This document shows, piece after piece, positions 1 to 8,952 of a stretch of DNA of 64,000 nt. Source of the DNA: Ruminococcus sp. AM22-13 (GTDB lineage: Bacteria; Bacillota; Clostridia; Lachnospirales; Lachnospiraceae); contig NZ_QRIL01000019.1 of NCBI RefSeq assembly GCF_003471165.1, forward strand, positions 11,654 through 75,653. The letters run 5' to 3'. The first letter of the stretch is position 1. Each line of letters begins with the position of its first letter. The notes beneath the pieces were generated by a model, which did no database searches, was not told where the DNA came from, and saw nothing but the letters and a program-made list of their open reading frames with translations. The position numbers and the translations under genes were made by a program.

Positions 1-1
1 G

Positions 2-118
2 AAGGTAATTCTGGATAAAAAAGTGTATAGTGCGGATGCAGATGTGGAAAGTCCAAATAGAGAAATCAGGGAAATGTTGAAAAACCATGATGAACCACTG
101 GAAGAATGGAAGGACTGA
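2..118 (+). CDS. 3' end of an unrecognised gene (partial)
   Basis: The window opens inside a reading frame that stays open for 38 codons and stops with TGA at 116-118, seven bases before the next start. The visible tail is charged and ends in LEEWKD. I do not recognise a family from this fragment. Its tight spacing to the arginase-like gene suggests the two are cotranscribed. Confidence 0.5.
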   Translation, partial: KVILDKKVYSADADVESPNREIREMLKNHDEPLEEWKD

Positions 119-125
119 GTAGGAC

Positions 126-896
126 ATGAAAGAGCAGACATCTATTGTACTGATGAACTTTTCCGGAATCTATGAGGAAGAGAGATTCTGGAAAGAGAGG
201 CAGGTGTCCTGGATTGATGCTAAGGATATCTGCGGAACGAACTGCTATTGCGATGATGAGGCAATCGCAGAAATCAATAAAAGAACAGAAAACCATTCGT
301 TTGCCGGAATTCATTTTATCGATTCCGGCAATTATCACTATATGACAAAGCTGTGGCTGACAAAGATAAAGAAGCCTTTTGCATTGCTGGTCTATGATAA
401 TCATACGGATATGCAGCCTCCGGCTTTTGGCGGGATTTTATCCTGTGGAGGATGGATTGCGGCGTCACTTGAGGAACTAAAGAATCTGGAGCATGTGATT
501 CTTATAGGACCGGATGAAGCTGCCTATGAACAGGTAGAAGAGGAACTGAAAGAAAAAGTAATATTTCTTTCACGAGAGAAACTGCAGGAAATGAATGATG
601 CGGAAATAAGCAGGTTTCTGACAGAAGTACTTTGTGAAACACTGCCATTGTACATTTCGATTGATAAGGATGTACTTTGCCCGGATGATGCACAGACAAC
701 CTGGAGTCAGGGAGATATGAAGCTGACAACCTTACTTTCTGGTGTAAAGACAGTGCTGGAATGTGCAAAAAAGACCGGCGGAGAGATTGTTGGTGTGGAT
801 ATCTGCGGAGAAGCTGATGTGGAGGCGGCACATGAAAATGAAGCTAACGATCTGGCGAATGAGAAGTTATTGGAGATTTTGAACACTTATTTTTAA
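126..896 (+). CDS. Arginase/agmatinase-family (ureohydrolase fold) protein
   Basis: This 256-residue protein carries the manganese-ligand motifs of the arginase/agmatinase/formiminoglutamase superfamily. A GNYH stretch is near residue 68 (H71), DNHTD is at 91-95, SIDKD is at 178-182 and GVDICGE is at 223-229. Such enzymes hydrolyse guanidino compounds at a binuclear metal centre in the cytoplasm. The length is a little short for the family and the first motif is not the usual GGDHS, so the substrate cannot be named. The start follows a weak ribosome site and the gene probably shares an operon with the partial gene upstream. Confidence 0.75.
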   Translation: MKEQTSIVLMNFSGIYEEERFWKERQVSWIDAKDICGTNCYCDDEAIAEINKRTENHSFAGIHFIDSGNYHYMTKLWLTKIKKPFALLVYDNHTDMQPPAFGGILSCGGWIAASLEELKNLEHVILIGPDEAAYEQVEEELKEKVIFLSREKLQEMNDAEISRFLTEVLCETLPLYISIDKDVLCPDDAQTTWSQGDMKLTTLLSGVKTVLECAKKTGGEIVGVDICGEADVEAAHENEANDLANEKLLEILNTYF

Positions 897-960
897 TCGA
901 ATCGAGCAAGTAGCGAAAGCGGATTGCGAATATCCGATTGACTCGAATCGAGTGAGTCTT
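894..960. repeat. Short palindromic repeat, family R1, copy a
   Basis: The core at 910-943 contains GCGGATTGCGAATATCCG, an imperfect palindrome, followed by ATTGACT. The same core recurs at 5355-5387 and 12435-12468. This copy begins at the stop codon of the arginase-like gene. Confidence 0.7.
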
Positions 961-1058
961 AAGAATAGGATCGTTTTCTGATTATGCTAATTGATATATT
1001 GACGGAGAATTATATTCACGGAATTATTGAGAGAATAAAGAGAGAAAGGAATTGAAGC

Positions 1059-1832
1059 ATGCATAATGAGTTACTGCATATAGGCCCGCTGACAGTTTAT
1101 GGTTATGGCTTTATGATTGCAATAGGTGTTCTGGCAGCATGGTTTGTTGCGGAACAGAGAGCACGCAGGCTGAAACTTGCATATGAACATATTTTTTATT
1201 TGGTAGTGTGGTGTGCGATTGGAGGATTTGCTTCTGCAAAAATTCTGTTCTGGATCACAAACTGGCAGGAATTTATCCAGAATCCACGACAGATTATCGG
1301 CTCAGATGGATTTGTGGTTTACGGAGGAATCATCGGAGGAATTTTTGCAGGATGGCTGTATTGCAGGATTAAGAAGTTGAAATTTCTGGCATATTTTGAC
1401 CTGATGATGCCATCAATTGCACTGGCGCAGGGGTTTGGAAGGATCGGATGTTTTCTTGCCGGATGCTGCTATGGAAAAGAAACTTCCGGTCCGCTGGCGG
1501 TTACTTTTACCAGCTCGGATTTTGCACCCAATAATATTCCACTGATTCCGACACAGATTTATTCCAGTATTCTGGATTTTGTGCATTTTCTGCTTCTTCT
1601 TTATGTGGCGAAACATAAGAAAGCGGATGGACAGGTGGCGGCATGTTATCTGATCTTCTATAGTATAGGAAGGTTTATCATTGAATTCTTCAGAGGAGAT
1701 ATCGAGAGAGGAAGTGTTGGAAGTTTTTCTACGTCACAGTTTATCAGTATTTTTACGGCTATAGCTGGAATTATAGTGCTGTTCGTTGCTACAGTAAATA
1801 AAAAAGACAGCAGAAATTATCATAAAAAATAA
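1059..1832 (+). CDS. lgt: Prolipoprotein diacylglyceryl transferase
   Basis: This 257-residue polytopic membrane protein matches Lgt, which transfers diacylglycerol from phosphatidylglycerol to the lipobox cysteine of prelipoproteins. Visible landmarks are VVYGGIIGG (residues 86-94), the Lgt signature stretch GRIGCFLAGCCYG (128-140) and GRFIIEFFRGD near residue 205. The position that is His in the E. coli HGG motif is Tyr here. AAAGGA precedes the ATG at good spacing. A client lipoprotein with a clear lipobox is encoded at 59098-60807 in this window. Confidence 0.95.
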   Translation: MHNELLHIGPLTVYGYGFMIAIGVLAAWFVAEQRARRLKLAYEHIFYLVVWCAIGGFASAKILFWITNWQEFIQNPRQIIGSDGFVVYGGIIGGIFAGWLYCRIKKLKFLAYFDLMMPSIALAQGFGRIGCFLAGCCYGKETSGPLAVTFTSSDFAPNNIPLIPTQIYSSILDFVHFLLLLYVAKHKKADGQVAACYLIFYSIGRFIIEFFRGDIERGSVGSFSTSQFISIFTAIAGIIVLFVATVNKKDSRNYHKK

Positions 1833-1875
1833 ATATCACACATATCATGTATAAAAAAATCTCAGGAGGATAAAA

Positions 1876-3621
1876 ATGTTAGGACCTGATGATTTTGAAA
1901 TGCAGATACAACAGGAAGAGATCCCCGGCATTCAGCCTGAACTGTCAATACCACCGGCACAGGATGAACAGTACGGGGATTTTATTGTGAGACAGGGACA
2001 GAATATCGGGGGAGATTATGCGAACAGACCAGATTCGGAATTTCTCCCGGTCAATGAGACATTTGGAATTCTATATGTTCCGTTAAATGAAATCGGCCCT
2101 CTGGAAATTAATTCTTATACATATGTGTCACTGCCGAAATGTTATGCATTGATGGACGTGGATGCGCTGAATGCATCCGGGATTACGCGGCTGCATAATC
2201 ATCCGTATCTGGAATTGCAGGGAGAGGGAACGGTTATTGCAGTAATCGATTCAGGAATTGATTATGAGAATCCGATTTTTCGAAGTGGGGATATAAGCAG
2301 AATTGCCTATATCTGGGATCAGACGATCCTGGGAAATGAAGATGAAAGAGTTCCTTATGGAAAAGTTTTTACAGGGGAGGAAATCAGCAGGGCGATAATG
2401 TCTGAAAATCCCAGGGAAATCGTGCCGTCAGTGGATGAGAACGGGCATGGCACAGCAATCGCAGGGCTGGCGGCAGGAAACTTTGTTCCGGCAGAGAATT
2501 TCTCAGGGGCTGCACCGAAAGCAACGATCATAGTGGTGAAATTAAAAGAAGCAAAATCTTATCTGAGAGAGTTTTATCAGTATCCGCCTCAGGCACAGGT
2601 ATATCAGGAGAACGATATTATGATTGGGATTTCTTTTGCGGTCAGGATGGCTAAGGAGATGGGAATGCCTGTTTCCATCTGTCTGGGGCTTGGCAGCAGT
2701 CAGGGCGCACACACCGGGGACAGTGAACTGAGCAGATATCTGGATTATATCAATGAAGATTCGCAAGTATCAGTTTCTGTGGCAGCAGGAAATGAAGGAG
2801 CTGCGCAGCATCATTATACAGCAGAACTAAACGATGTACGAAATCAGGATACGGCAGAACTGCGTATTTCAGAAGGGGAACAGGGATTTACTATGGAATT
2901 CTGGGGAAATCCTCCGGACGATTATGCAGTGTCGATCCAGTCACCGGCAGGAGAAAACCTGTATGTGAGCAGTTCTCTTGGCGCGGGGACGCAGGAATTG
3001 AGTTTTGTTTTTGTGGAGACGAAGGTGTTGGTAAATTATGTGGGAATGGAACGACAGACGGGAAAGCAGTTGATTTATTTTCGGTTCTTCCATCCGGCGG
3101 CGGGGATATGGAAAATGAATGTCAGTAAGAAAAAGGGGGCAGCAAGCCGATTTCATATGTGGCTTCCGGTGCAGGGATTGATCTCAGAGGATACGTATTT
3201 TCTGGAATCTACTCCCTATAATACAGTTACTACACCGGGGGACTCAACCAGAAGCATTACGGCAACGGCTTATCAGTACCGGGATAATAGCCTGTATTTT
3301 CAGGCAGGGAGAGGATTTACGCCGAATAATCAGGTGACACCGGATCTGGCTGCACCGGGGGTAGAACTGATCATTCCGCTTCCGGGAGGGGCTTATGGAA
3401 AGGCTTCTGGGAGCAGTCTGGCGGCTGCGATTACCGCAGGGGCGGCAGCACTAGTGCTGGAGTGGGCGATCGTGAGGAAAAATATTCCTTATGCTTCAGG
3501 GAACAGTGTGAAATTTTATCTGCAAAAAGGGGCTGAGCGAGACACACAGATGGAGTATCCTAATCCGGGGTGGGGATATGGCAGACTGGATTTGCATCAT
3601 ACGTTTGAGGTTATTAATTAA
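1876..3621 (+). CDS. Subtilisin-like serine protease (S8 family), no export signal
   Basis: This 581-residue protein has a complete subtilase catalytic set: Asp125 in AVIDSGIDY, His191 in NGHGTAIAG, the oxyanion Asn306 in AAGNEG and Ser514 in SGSSLAAA. An insertion of roughly 150 residues lies between the Asn and Ser motifs, as in the clostridial Csp-like S8 group. There is no signal peptide or membrane segment, so it probably acts in the cytoplasm or spore rather than being secreted. CAGGAGG precedes the ATG. Csp proteases process germination hydrolases, but this specific role is not shown here. Confidence 0.85.
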   Translation: MLGPDDFEMQIQQEEIPGIQPELSIPPAQDEQYGDFIVRQGQNIGGDYANRPDSEFLPVNETFGILYVPLNEIGPLEINSYTYVSLPKCYALMDVDALNASGITRLHNHPYLELQGEGTVIAVIDSGIDYENPIFRSGDISRIAYIWDQTILGNEDERVPYGKVFTGEEISRAIMSENPREIVPSVDENGHGTAIAGLAAGNFVPAENFSGAAPKATIIVVKLKEAKSYLREFYQYPPQAQVYQENDIMIGISFAVRMAKEMGMPVSICLGLGSSQGAHTGDSELSRYLDYINEDSQVSVSVAAGNEGAAQHHYTAELNDVRNQDTAELRISEGEQGFTMEFWGNPPDDYAVSIQSPAGENLYVSSSLGAGTQELSFVFVETKVLVNYVGMERQTGKQLIYFRFFHPAAGIWKMNVSKKKGAASRFHMWLPVQGLISEDTYFLESTPYNTVTTPGDSTRSITATAYQYRDNSLYFQAGRGFTPNNQVTPDLAAPGVELIIPLPGGAYGKASGSSLAAAITAGAAALVLEWAIVRKNIPYASGNSVKFYLQKGAERDTQMEYPNPGWGYGRLDLHHTFEVIN

Positions 3622-3829
3622 TGTATTACTGTGGTGGAGGCAGACACCGGTTTCTCTTGCGATAACATTTTAACGTCTAAAAGAAATGGATTATGATAGA
3701 TAGTGATACAGCCACATTAGTCTCGGCACACTGGCAGAGAATTTTTTGTTCTACAAGATAAAAAATAATAACCAAATTCTCGAGACAAATCTTGTATAGT
3801 TTTTGACCAAAAATAGTTAGGCAATCTAA

Positions 3830-3858
3830 TTGTTTTTTAGGCCTAAAAGTGTTAAGAT
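3830..3858 (+). promoter_or_regulatory. Promoter with palindromic operator for the NCS2 permease
   Basis: TTGTTT (3830-3835) and TAAGAT (3853-3858) are separated by 17 bp. The spacer holds a perfect 14-bp palindrome, TTTTAGGCCTAAAA (3835-3848), placed where a bound repressor would block RNA polymerase. The predicted leader is only about 20 nt, too short for a riboswitch. Confidence 0.55.
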
Positions 3859-3883
3859 ATAAAAAAGAATTTGGGAGGCTATT

Positions 3884-5275
3884 ATGAAGAGAGGCAGTAT
3901 TTTTGAAACTGACGGAATCCCCCGCATGAGTGAGGCTTTACCGCTTGCCATGCAGCATGTTGTAGCTATGATCGTAGGATGTGTGACGCCGGCGATCATT
4001 GTTTCTGGAGCAGTTCCGGGTGGACTCTCCAGGGAAGATCAGGTGATTCTGATTCAGTCAGCACTGGTTATTGCAGCATTATCAACTTTGCTTCAGCTGT
4101 TTCCAATCGGCGGGAAGGCGAAATTTGCGATTGGTTCCGGTCTGCCAATTATCATGGGTGTCAGCTTTGCCTATGTGCCGAGTATGCAGGCGATAGCGGA
4201 ATCGTATGGGATTGCGGCTATCATGGGAGCGGAGATCGTTGGTGGTATTGTTGCAGTTATCATGGGCTTGCTGGTTAAGAAGATTCGTATATTTTTCCCG
4301 CCACTGATTACCGGAACGGTTGTATTTACCATTGGTCTTTCTCTGTATCCGACAGCCATCAATTATATGGCCGGCGGTACCAGTAATCCGAATTATGGTT
4401 CCTGGCAGAACTGGGCAATTGCGTTCTTTACACTGATCGTGGTTACAGCTTTGAATCATTTTGGAAAAGGAATCTGGAAACTGGCTTCTATTCTGATCGG
4501 TATTATTGTGGGATATCTGGTTTCTATTATGTTTGGAATGGTTGATTTCTCAAGTATCGGAGAGGCAGGTGTCTGTCAGCTTCCATCTCTGATGCATTTC
4601 GGAGTACAGTTTGAGCCGTCTTCCTGTGTGGCACTGGGAATCTTGTTTGCAATCAACTCTATTCAGGCAATCGGTGACTATTCCGCAACTACAATCGGGG
4701 CCATGGACAGAACTCCTAAAGATGAAGAACTGCAGAGAGGAATTGTAGGATATGGTATTTCCAATGTCGTAGGTGCACTTCTTGGCGGACTTCCAACTGC
4801 TACATATAGCCAGAATGTAGGTATTGTCACTACCACAAAAGTTATCAACCGATGGGTGCTTGGTCTGGCAGCTGCAATCCTTGGAGTGGCTGGTCTTGTA
4901 CCGAAGTTTTCAGCAATTCTGACAACGATTCCTCAGTGTGTACTGGGTGGCGCGACGGTGTCGGTATTTGCCTCTATCGCAATGACTGGTATGAAGCTGG
5001 TTGCCTCTGCGGAGATGGATTACCGTAACTCATCTATCGTAGGACTTGCAGCGGCACTGGGAATGGGTGTATCCCAGGCAACGGCAGCTTTGGCAAGCTT
5101 CCCGACATGGGTAACAACTATCTTTGGCAAATCCCCGGTTGTTCTTGCAACTATCATTGCTGTATTACTGAATGTGATTCTTCCAAAAACACGGGATGAG
5201 AAGAAAGAGGAAGAGAAAAAAAAAGTTGAAATCGAGCATAAGCTGGAAGAAGATCATAAGGAATTTGAGGAATAA
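3884..5275 (+). CDS. NCS2-family nucleobase (uracil/xanthine-type) permease
   Basis: This 463-residue protein has about 12 to 14 hydrophobic segments and typical NCS2 stretches such as AMQHVVAM near residue 22, a Q-rich helix IQSALVIAALSTLLQLFPIG, and ATYSQNVGIVTTTKVINRW near residue 305. NCS2 proteins import uracil, xanthine or other purines by proton symport. The C-terminal 30 residues are highly charged (K/E) and cytoplasmic. GGGAGG precedes the ATG. It has its own promoter and ends at a shared terminator, so it is a single-gene unit. Xanthine or uric-acid specificity is plausible but not decided by the sequence. Confidence 0.9.
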   Translation: MKRGSIFETDGIPRMSEALPLAMQHVVAMIVGCVTPAIIVSGAVPGGLSREDQVILIQSALVIAALSTLLQLFPIGGKAKFAIGSGLPIIMGVSFAYVPSMQAIAESYGIAAIMGAEIVGGIVAVIMGLLVKKIRIFFPPLITGTVVFTIGLSLYPTAINYMAGGTSNPNYGSWQNWAIAFFTLIVVTALNHFGKGIWKLASILIGIIVGYLVSIMFGMVDFSSIGEAGVCQLPSLMHFGVQFEPSSCVALGILFAINSIQAIGDYSATTIGAMDRTPKDEELQRGIVGYGISNVVGALLGGLPTATYSQNVGIVTTTKVINRWVLGLAAAILGVAGLVPKFSAILTTIPQCVLGGATVSVFASIAMTGMKLVASAEMDYRNSSIVGLAAALGMGVSQATAALASFPTWVTTIFGKSPVVLATIIAVLLNVILPKTRDEKKEEEKKKVEIEHKLEEDHKEFEE

Positions 5276-5310
5276 AGAATGAAAAACGGTATATATTTTT
5301 AGAAAATTTA

Positions 5311-5392
5311 ACCGAATCAACTAAGTCCCTTGCGGGGATTGCGAAAAGCAATAAGTAGCGAAGCGGATTGCGAATATCCGCTTGACTTATAA
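5311..5392. repeat. Short palindromic repeat, family R1, copy b
   Basis: The core at 5355-5387 reads GTAGCGAAGCGG followed by ATTGCGAATATCCGC and TTGACTT. The 5' part (AATCAACTAAGTCCC) matches the 5' part of copy c at 12310. The copy lies directly after the permease gene. Confidence 0.7.
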
Positions 5393-5405
5393 GAGAAAAT
5401 AAGAG

Positions 5406-5450
5406 AAAAAGTGTGCGTTCACAAGGGGAATGTGGAAGCACACTTTTTTG
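5406..5450. terminator. Bidirectional intrinsic terminator between convergent genes
   Basis: The stem AAAAAGTGTGC / GCACACTTTTTT is flanked by an A-tract on the left and a T-tract on the right. It can end both the permease transcript and the pfp transcript. Confidence 0.8.
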
Positions 5451-5515
5451 TATAACAGAAAATAATCCTGCGCTGTTTTCTATTGTATAAATCTGTAAAT
5501 ATTTGATACGAGATG

Positions 5516-6748
5516 CTATTTGCGATATACAAAATCAGGAAGTCCGTCTTCTCCATAAGGGATATCTACAGCACCCTGGATCAGTGGACGAGCATAATTT
5601 ATGAAGTCTTCGGTAACATCGGAACCATCTTTACAGATCCATTCCTGAGGAACAGTTTTTTCCTCATTACAGATTTCGTTTACATCCTCCAGGCTACATT
5701 CCATTGAATAGGAGCCGTCAGCGGTTTTTAAACGGATAAACGAAACCATTTTTCCTGTTTCTCCGTTTAAAGCTGCCTGTACACCGAAAGTACCTGCAGA
5801 AATTGCCTCCTTTTGGTCAATAGCAGACATCATGGAAACCGAGCAGCGCTGGCAGACATTAAGTTCTACGGAACGTGCTTTGACACCAAGGCGGCTGCGA
5901 ACAAGATTTTCAAGATATTTACCGCATCCTGCAAGCATTTTATGGCCAAAAGTGTCAGTGCCTACGGAACTGTCGTATTCGCAGATAAAGGTACCGGATG
6001 CGTCATGGATACCTTCGGATACACAAACAACAACATTGCAGTTCTTCTCAAAGGATTTCTCTACAGCATGAAGGAAAGCTTCCTGATCAAATGCAGTTTC
6101 CGGAAGATAGATAAGAAGAGGATTGTCATTTACATATTTGCGTGCAAGAGCTGATGCAGCAGTGAGCCATCCGGCGTGGCGTCCCATGATTTCTACGATG
6201 GTTACAGATTTTTTTTCATAAACATTGGCATCAGTAGTGATTTCACGGACAGTGGAAGCTACATATCTGGAAGCACTTCCGTAACCTGGAGTGTGATCAG
6301 TATGAACCAGATCGTTATCGATAGTCTTTGGCTCTCCGATAATGCGGATATCGCTGCCAATCTGCGCCGCATAGCGTGAAAGCTTGCTTACAGTATCCAT
6401 AGAATCATTTCCGCCAATATAGAAAAACCAGCCGATATTCATTTCATTGAATTTTTCGAACAATTTTGGATAAACCGGGTCTTCGAGTGATTCAGGCAGT
6501 TTATAACGACAGGAACCAAGGTAGGCTCCAGGAGTAAATTTCAATCCATCTAGTTTTTCTCCCGGAAGTGCTTCTGAGAAATCAAGAATGGTATTGTTTA
6601 AAAATCCTTCGATTCCATTTATCATTCCATAGATGCGGTCTATGGTTTCCGGATGGCGTCTTCCCTCGGATACAACTCCGTAGAGGCTGCTGTTGATAAC
6701 AGTGGTGGGACCGCCGGACTGACCGACGATAAGGTTCTTTCTGGACAT
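5516..6748 (-). CDS. pfp: Diphosphate-dependent phosphofructokinase
   Basis: This 410-residue phosphofructokinase has the signature of the PPi-using class. GGNDS (112-116) has Asp at the position that is Gly in ATP enzymes, and PKTIDND (140-146) has Lys where ATP enzymes have Gly. The substrate motif MGRHAGW is at 188-194. It interconverts fructose 6-phosphate and fructose 1,6-bisphosphate with PPi and phosphate, a reversible glycolytic step. AAGGAGG lies ahead of the start on the - strand. It is a lone gene facing the permease. The window also encodes the next glycolytic enzyme, class II aldolase, at 51634. Confidence 0.92.
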   Translation of the reverse strand: MSRKNLIVGQSGGPTTVINSSLYGVVSEGRRHPETIDRIYGMINGIEGFLNNTILDFSEALPGEKLDGLKFTPGAYLGSCRYKLPESLEDPVYPKLFEKFNEMNIGWFFYIGGNDSMDTVSKLSRYAAQIGSDIRIIGEPKTIDNDLVHTDHTPGYGSASRYVASTVREITTDANVYEKKSVTIVEIMGRHAGWLTAASALARKYVNDNPLLIYLPETAFDQEAFLHAVEKSFEKNCNVVVCVSEGIHDASGTFICEYDSSVGTDTFGHKMLAGCGKYLENLVRSRLGVKARSVELNVCQRCSVSMMSAIDQKEAISAGTFGVQAALNGETGKMVSFIRLKTADGSYSMECSLEDVNEICNEEKTVPQEWICKDGSDVTEDFINYARPLIQGAVDIPYGEDGLPDFVYRK

Positions 6749-6877
6749 AAGACTAATAACCTCCTTATTGATAATCTGGTGAGATTATAACATAAAATAC
6801 AGACGAATAAAAGGAACAGTTCATATCAGGATAAGAAAAGTGCGGTGGCTACGGCGATTGATGACAACGCCGCAGAT

Positions 6878-7036
6878 GAAAAATCGTTACTGTTCACTCC
6901 GTTCTCAGTAACGTAGCCAAAATTCATTCCAGATTGCCTGTGGCAATGGAATTTTGGCTTGTATGTCTCGGGATTTTGGCATATTTATGCCAAAACACCT
7001 CGCGGGATAGTGGTGTGTGAACAGTAACGAAAAATC
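6878..7036. mobile_element. MITE-like element, family R2, intact copy A (with target duplication)
   Basis: The 143-bp element at 6886-7028 begins GTTACTGTTCAC and ends GTGAACAGTAAC, a perfect 12-bp terminal inverted repeat. It is flanked on both sides by the 8-bp direct repeat GAAAAATC (6878-6885 and 7029-7036). It encodes no protein. Internal sequences TATGTCTCGGG and AACACCTCGCGG are shared with copy B. Confidence 0.85.
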
Positions 7037-7152
7037 ATAATGATGCAGATTACTGACCGGGTTAAGCTTTAAAAAAAAGTTTTTTTGTGCTATATTGAGA
7101 ATAGTGACACAAGAGGAAACATTTGTATTGAAAAGAGAAGGGAAGCAAAACC

Positions 7153-7461
7153 ATGCAGGACAAAAAGCTTGAGCAGGCACTGGAAATTTATTTTCAGAAC
7201 ATACCCGCCGGAGAATCAGAAGAATTCCGGGAAGCACAGAAATATCTGAAACTCAGGATACGTTCTGCAATGGAGCTTCTGATAGAGAAAGAAGACACAG
7301 AGAGAATGGAACAGCTGGAGAAATGCGGCTGGTTTTCTGAAAACGAACTCATGGTTTTTATCAGATACGCTCAGGAGAAAACGAAACTCCGCGCTCTGGT
7401 ATGGCTGCTTCATCTGAAAGATAAGAAATATGGATATCAGAAGAGGGATTTTTCACTGTAA
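7153..7461 (+). CDS. Hypothetical 102-residue protein upstream of a VWA/MoxR pair
   Basis: This small soluble protein (MQDKKLEQAL...) is rich in Glu, Lys and Leu and predicted mostly helical, with no signal peptide, membrane segment or recognisable motif. GGGAAG precedes the ATG. It is followed after 254 bp by the VWA-type gene, with an intact MITE inserted in the gap, so the original spacing was probably much tighter. That suggests a functional link with the VWA and AAA genes, but I do not recognise the family. Confidence 0.7.
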   Translation: MQDKKLEQALEIYFQNIPAGESEEFREAQKYLKLRIRSAMELLIEKEDTERMEQLEKCGWFSENELMVFIRYAQEKTKLRALVWLLHLKDKKYGYQKRDFSL

Positions 7462-7485
7462 TATTTTCAGAAGATGCGATAAACA

Positions 7486-7690
7486 TTAAAATGGTTACTG
7501 TTCACTCCGTTCACAGCAACACGCTTCGCGATGCACAGAATTTATGCTAATCGCATAAATTCGCGCGGTATGTCTCGGGTTTTCTGTTGCCAGGCATCCG
7601 TAAGAAGCTGCCGGTGGCAGGTTCTGTAGGTGACCTTCGCTCACAAAAAACACCTCGCGGAATATTACCAGTGAACAGTAACTTAAAATG
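7486..7690. mobile_element. MITE-like element, family R2, intact copy B (with target duplication)
   Basis: The 189-bp element at 7494-7682 has the same perfect 12-bp ends as copy A and is flanked by the 8-bp direct repeat TTAAAATG (7486-7493 and 7683-7690). Its end regions match copy A closely and its middle differs, carrying a longer unrelated stem. It sits between the 102-residue gene and the VWA gene. Confidence 0.87.
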
Positions 7691-7715
7691 ATCAGAGAAA
7701 AAGGAAAAGATAGGC

Positions 7716-8915
7716 ATGAGCGACAAAAACCAGCAGGATTTTCTTGGAAAGAAGATTCTCCAGAATTGCAGAAACGAACTGTATCTGGATTTTCCATACC
7801 TCGATGGAGCGTTTGCAAGTCTGGAATATGAGGCAGATAACAATATTTCCACGATTGCCACAGACGGAGAGAAAATCTATTTTAATCCGGAATTTCTTAT
7901 GAAAAAATATGTAGAAGATTCTGCTCTGGTAAGAAGAGGGTATTTACATATGTTGCTGCACTGCCTGTATCTTCATGTCTTCCTGAAACCGGATAAAGAT
8001 GTGAGTGAATGGGACAGAGAATGCGATGCTTTTGTAGAAGGATTGATTGATAAAGCAGTCAGTGAGAGAGAAATTTCCAGTCTCAAAAGTAAGAAACAGA
8101 CAGGAAACGATTATGGGATGTATGAGCATTTGGAAAATTGTTTTGACGACCATTCTGTCTGGCTGAAGAATTCCGGTCAGGCCTCCGGCGGCAGGAGAAC
8201 AAAGGAAAAATGGGAGAGAATCCTTGCCTACACTTCTCAGAATAAAACCGGAACCCAGAGCAGAGCCGGAAGTCAGACCATGAACCGTCAGGAAGAACTG
8301 GATGAGATATACAAAAGCAGATATGATTACCGGAAATTTTTGAAACAGTTTTGCAGACTTCGAGAGGAAGTCGAACTGGATACAGAGAGCTTTGATTATA
8401 TTTTTTATTCTTATGGAATGAAACATTACGGAAATCTTCCTTTGATAGAACCATTGGAATATAAGGAAGTAAACCGCCTGGAGGAATTGGTGATCGCCAT
8501 TGATACTTCGGGGTCATGTTCGAAAGAAACTGTCCGGAGATTTCTGGGAGAGACGTATGCGATTCTGAATGAAAAAGAGAATTTTTTCAGCAGAATGAAA
8601 GTTTATATCGTTCAATGCGACTGTTTCATTCAGAAGGTAGATGTGATTCATTCTGAGGAAGAATGGAAAGAATACAGTCGCAAAGTGACGATTCAGGGGC
8701 GGGGTGGGACAGATTTCCGCCCGGTATTTGAACTGATCAGGCAGGAGAAAGAGAAAAAAGAACTGAAAAATCTCCGGGCACTGATTTATTTTACAGATGG
8801 TGACGGGATTTATCCAAGGCAGAAGCCGGACTATGAGACTGCGTTTGTGTTTTTGCAGCGTACCGATAAGATGAAACTGGTACCTGCGTGGGCGAAATGC
8901 CTGATCACAAAGTGA
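7716..8915 (+). CDS. VWA-like protein with N-terminal metallopeptidase-like domain (DUF2201 type)
   Basis: This 399-residue cytoplasmic protein has two parts. The N-terminal half carries HMLLHCLYLH (78-87), a zincin-like HxxxH pattern seen in DUF2201 domains, followed by EWDRECDAF. The C-terminal half is a von Willebrand A domain with the metal-site motif DTSGS (263-267), GGTDF (330-334) and TDGDG (360-364). Such proteins partner with MoxR AAA ATPases, as ViaA does with RavA, in metal insertion or complex remodelling. The AAA gene follows directly. In many MoxR pairs the ATPase comes first; here the order is reversed. The motif lacks the Glu of a classic HExxH, so peptidase activity is doubtful. 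Confidence 0.82.
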   Translation: MSDKNQQDFLGKKILQNCRNELYLDFPYLDGAFASLEYEADNNISTIATDGEKIYFNPEFLMKKYVEDSALVRRGYLHMLLHCLYLHVFLKPDKDVSEWDRECDAFVEGLIDKAVSEREISSLKSKKQTGNDYGMYEHLENCFDDHSVWLKNSGQASGGRRTKEKWERILAYTSQNKTGTQSRAGSQTMNRQEELDEIYKSRYDYRKFLKQFCRLREEVELDTESFDYIFYSYGMKHYGNLPLIEPLEYKEVNRLEELVIAIDTSGSCSKETVRRFLGETYAILNEKENFFSRMKVYIVQCDCFIQKVDVIHSEEEWKEYSRKVTIQGRGGTDFRPVFELIRQEKEKKELKNLRALIYFTDGDGIYPRQKPDYETAFVFLQRTDKMKLVPAWAKCLITK

Positions 8916-8952
8916 AAGAGAGACGAAGAAACTGACGGGAGCATATACAGAA

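Noticed and set aside
3622..3883. Purine or xanthine riboswitch before the NCS2 permease
   Set aside because: The predicted leader is about 20 nt and no aptamer core is visible.
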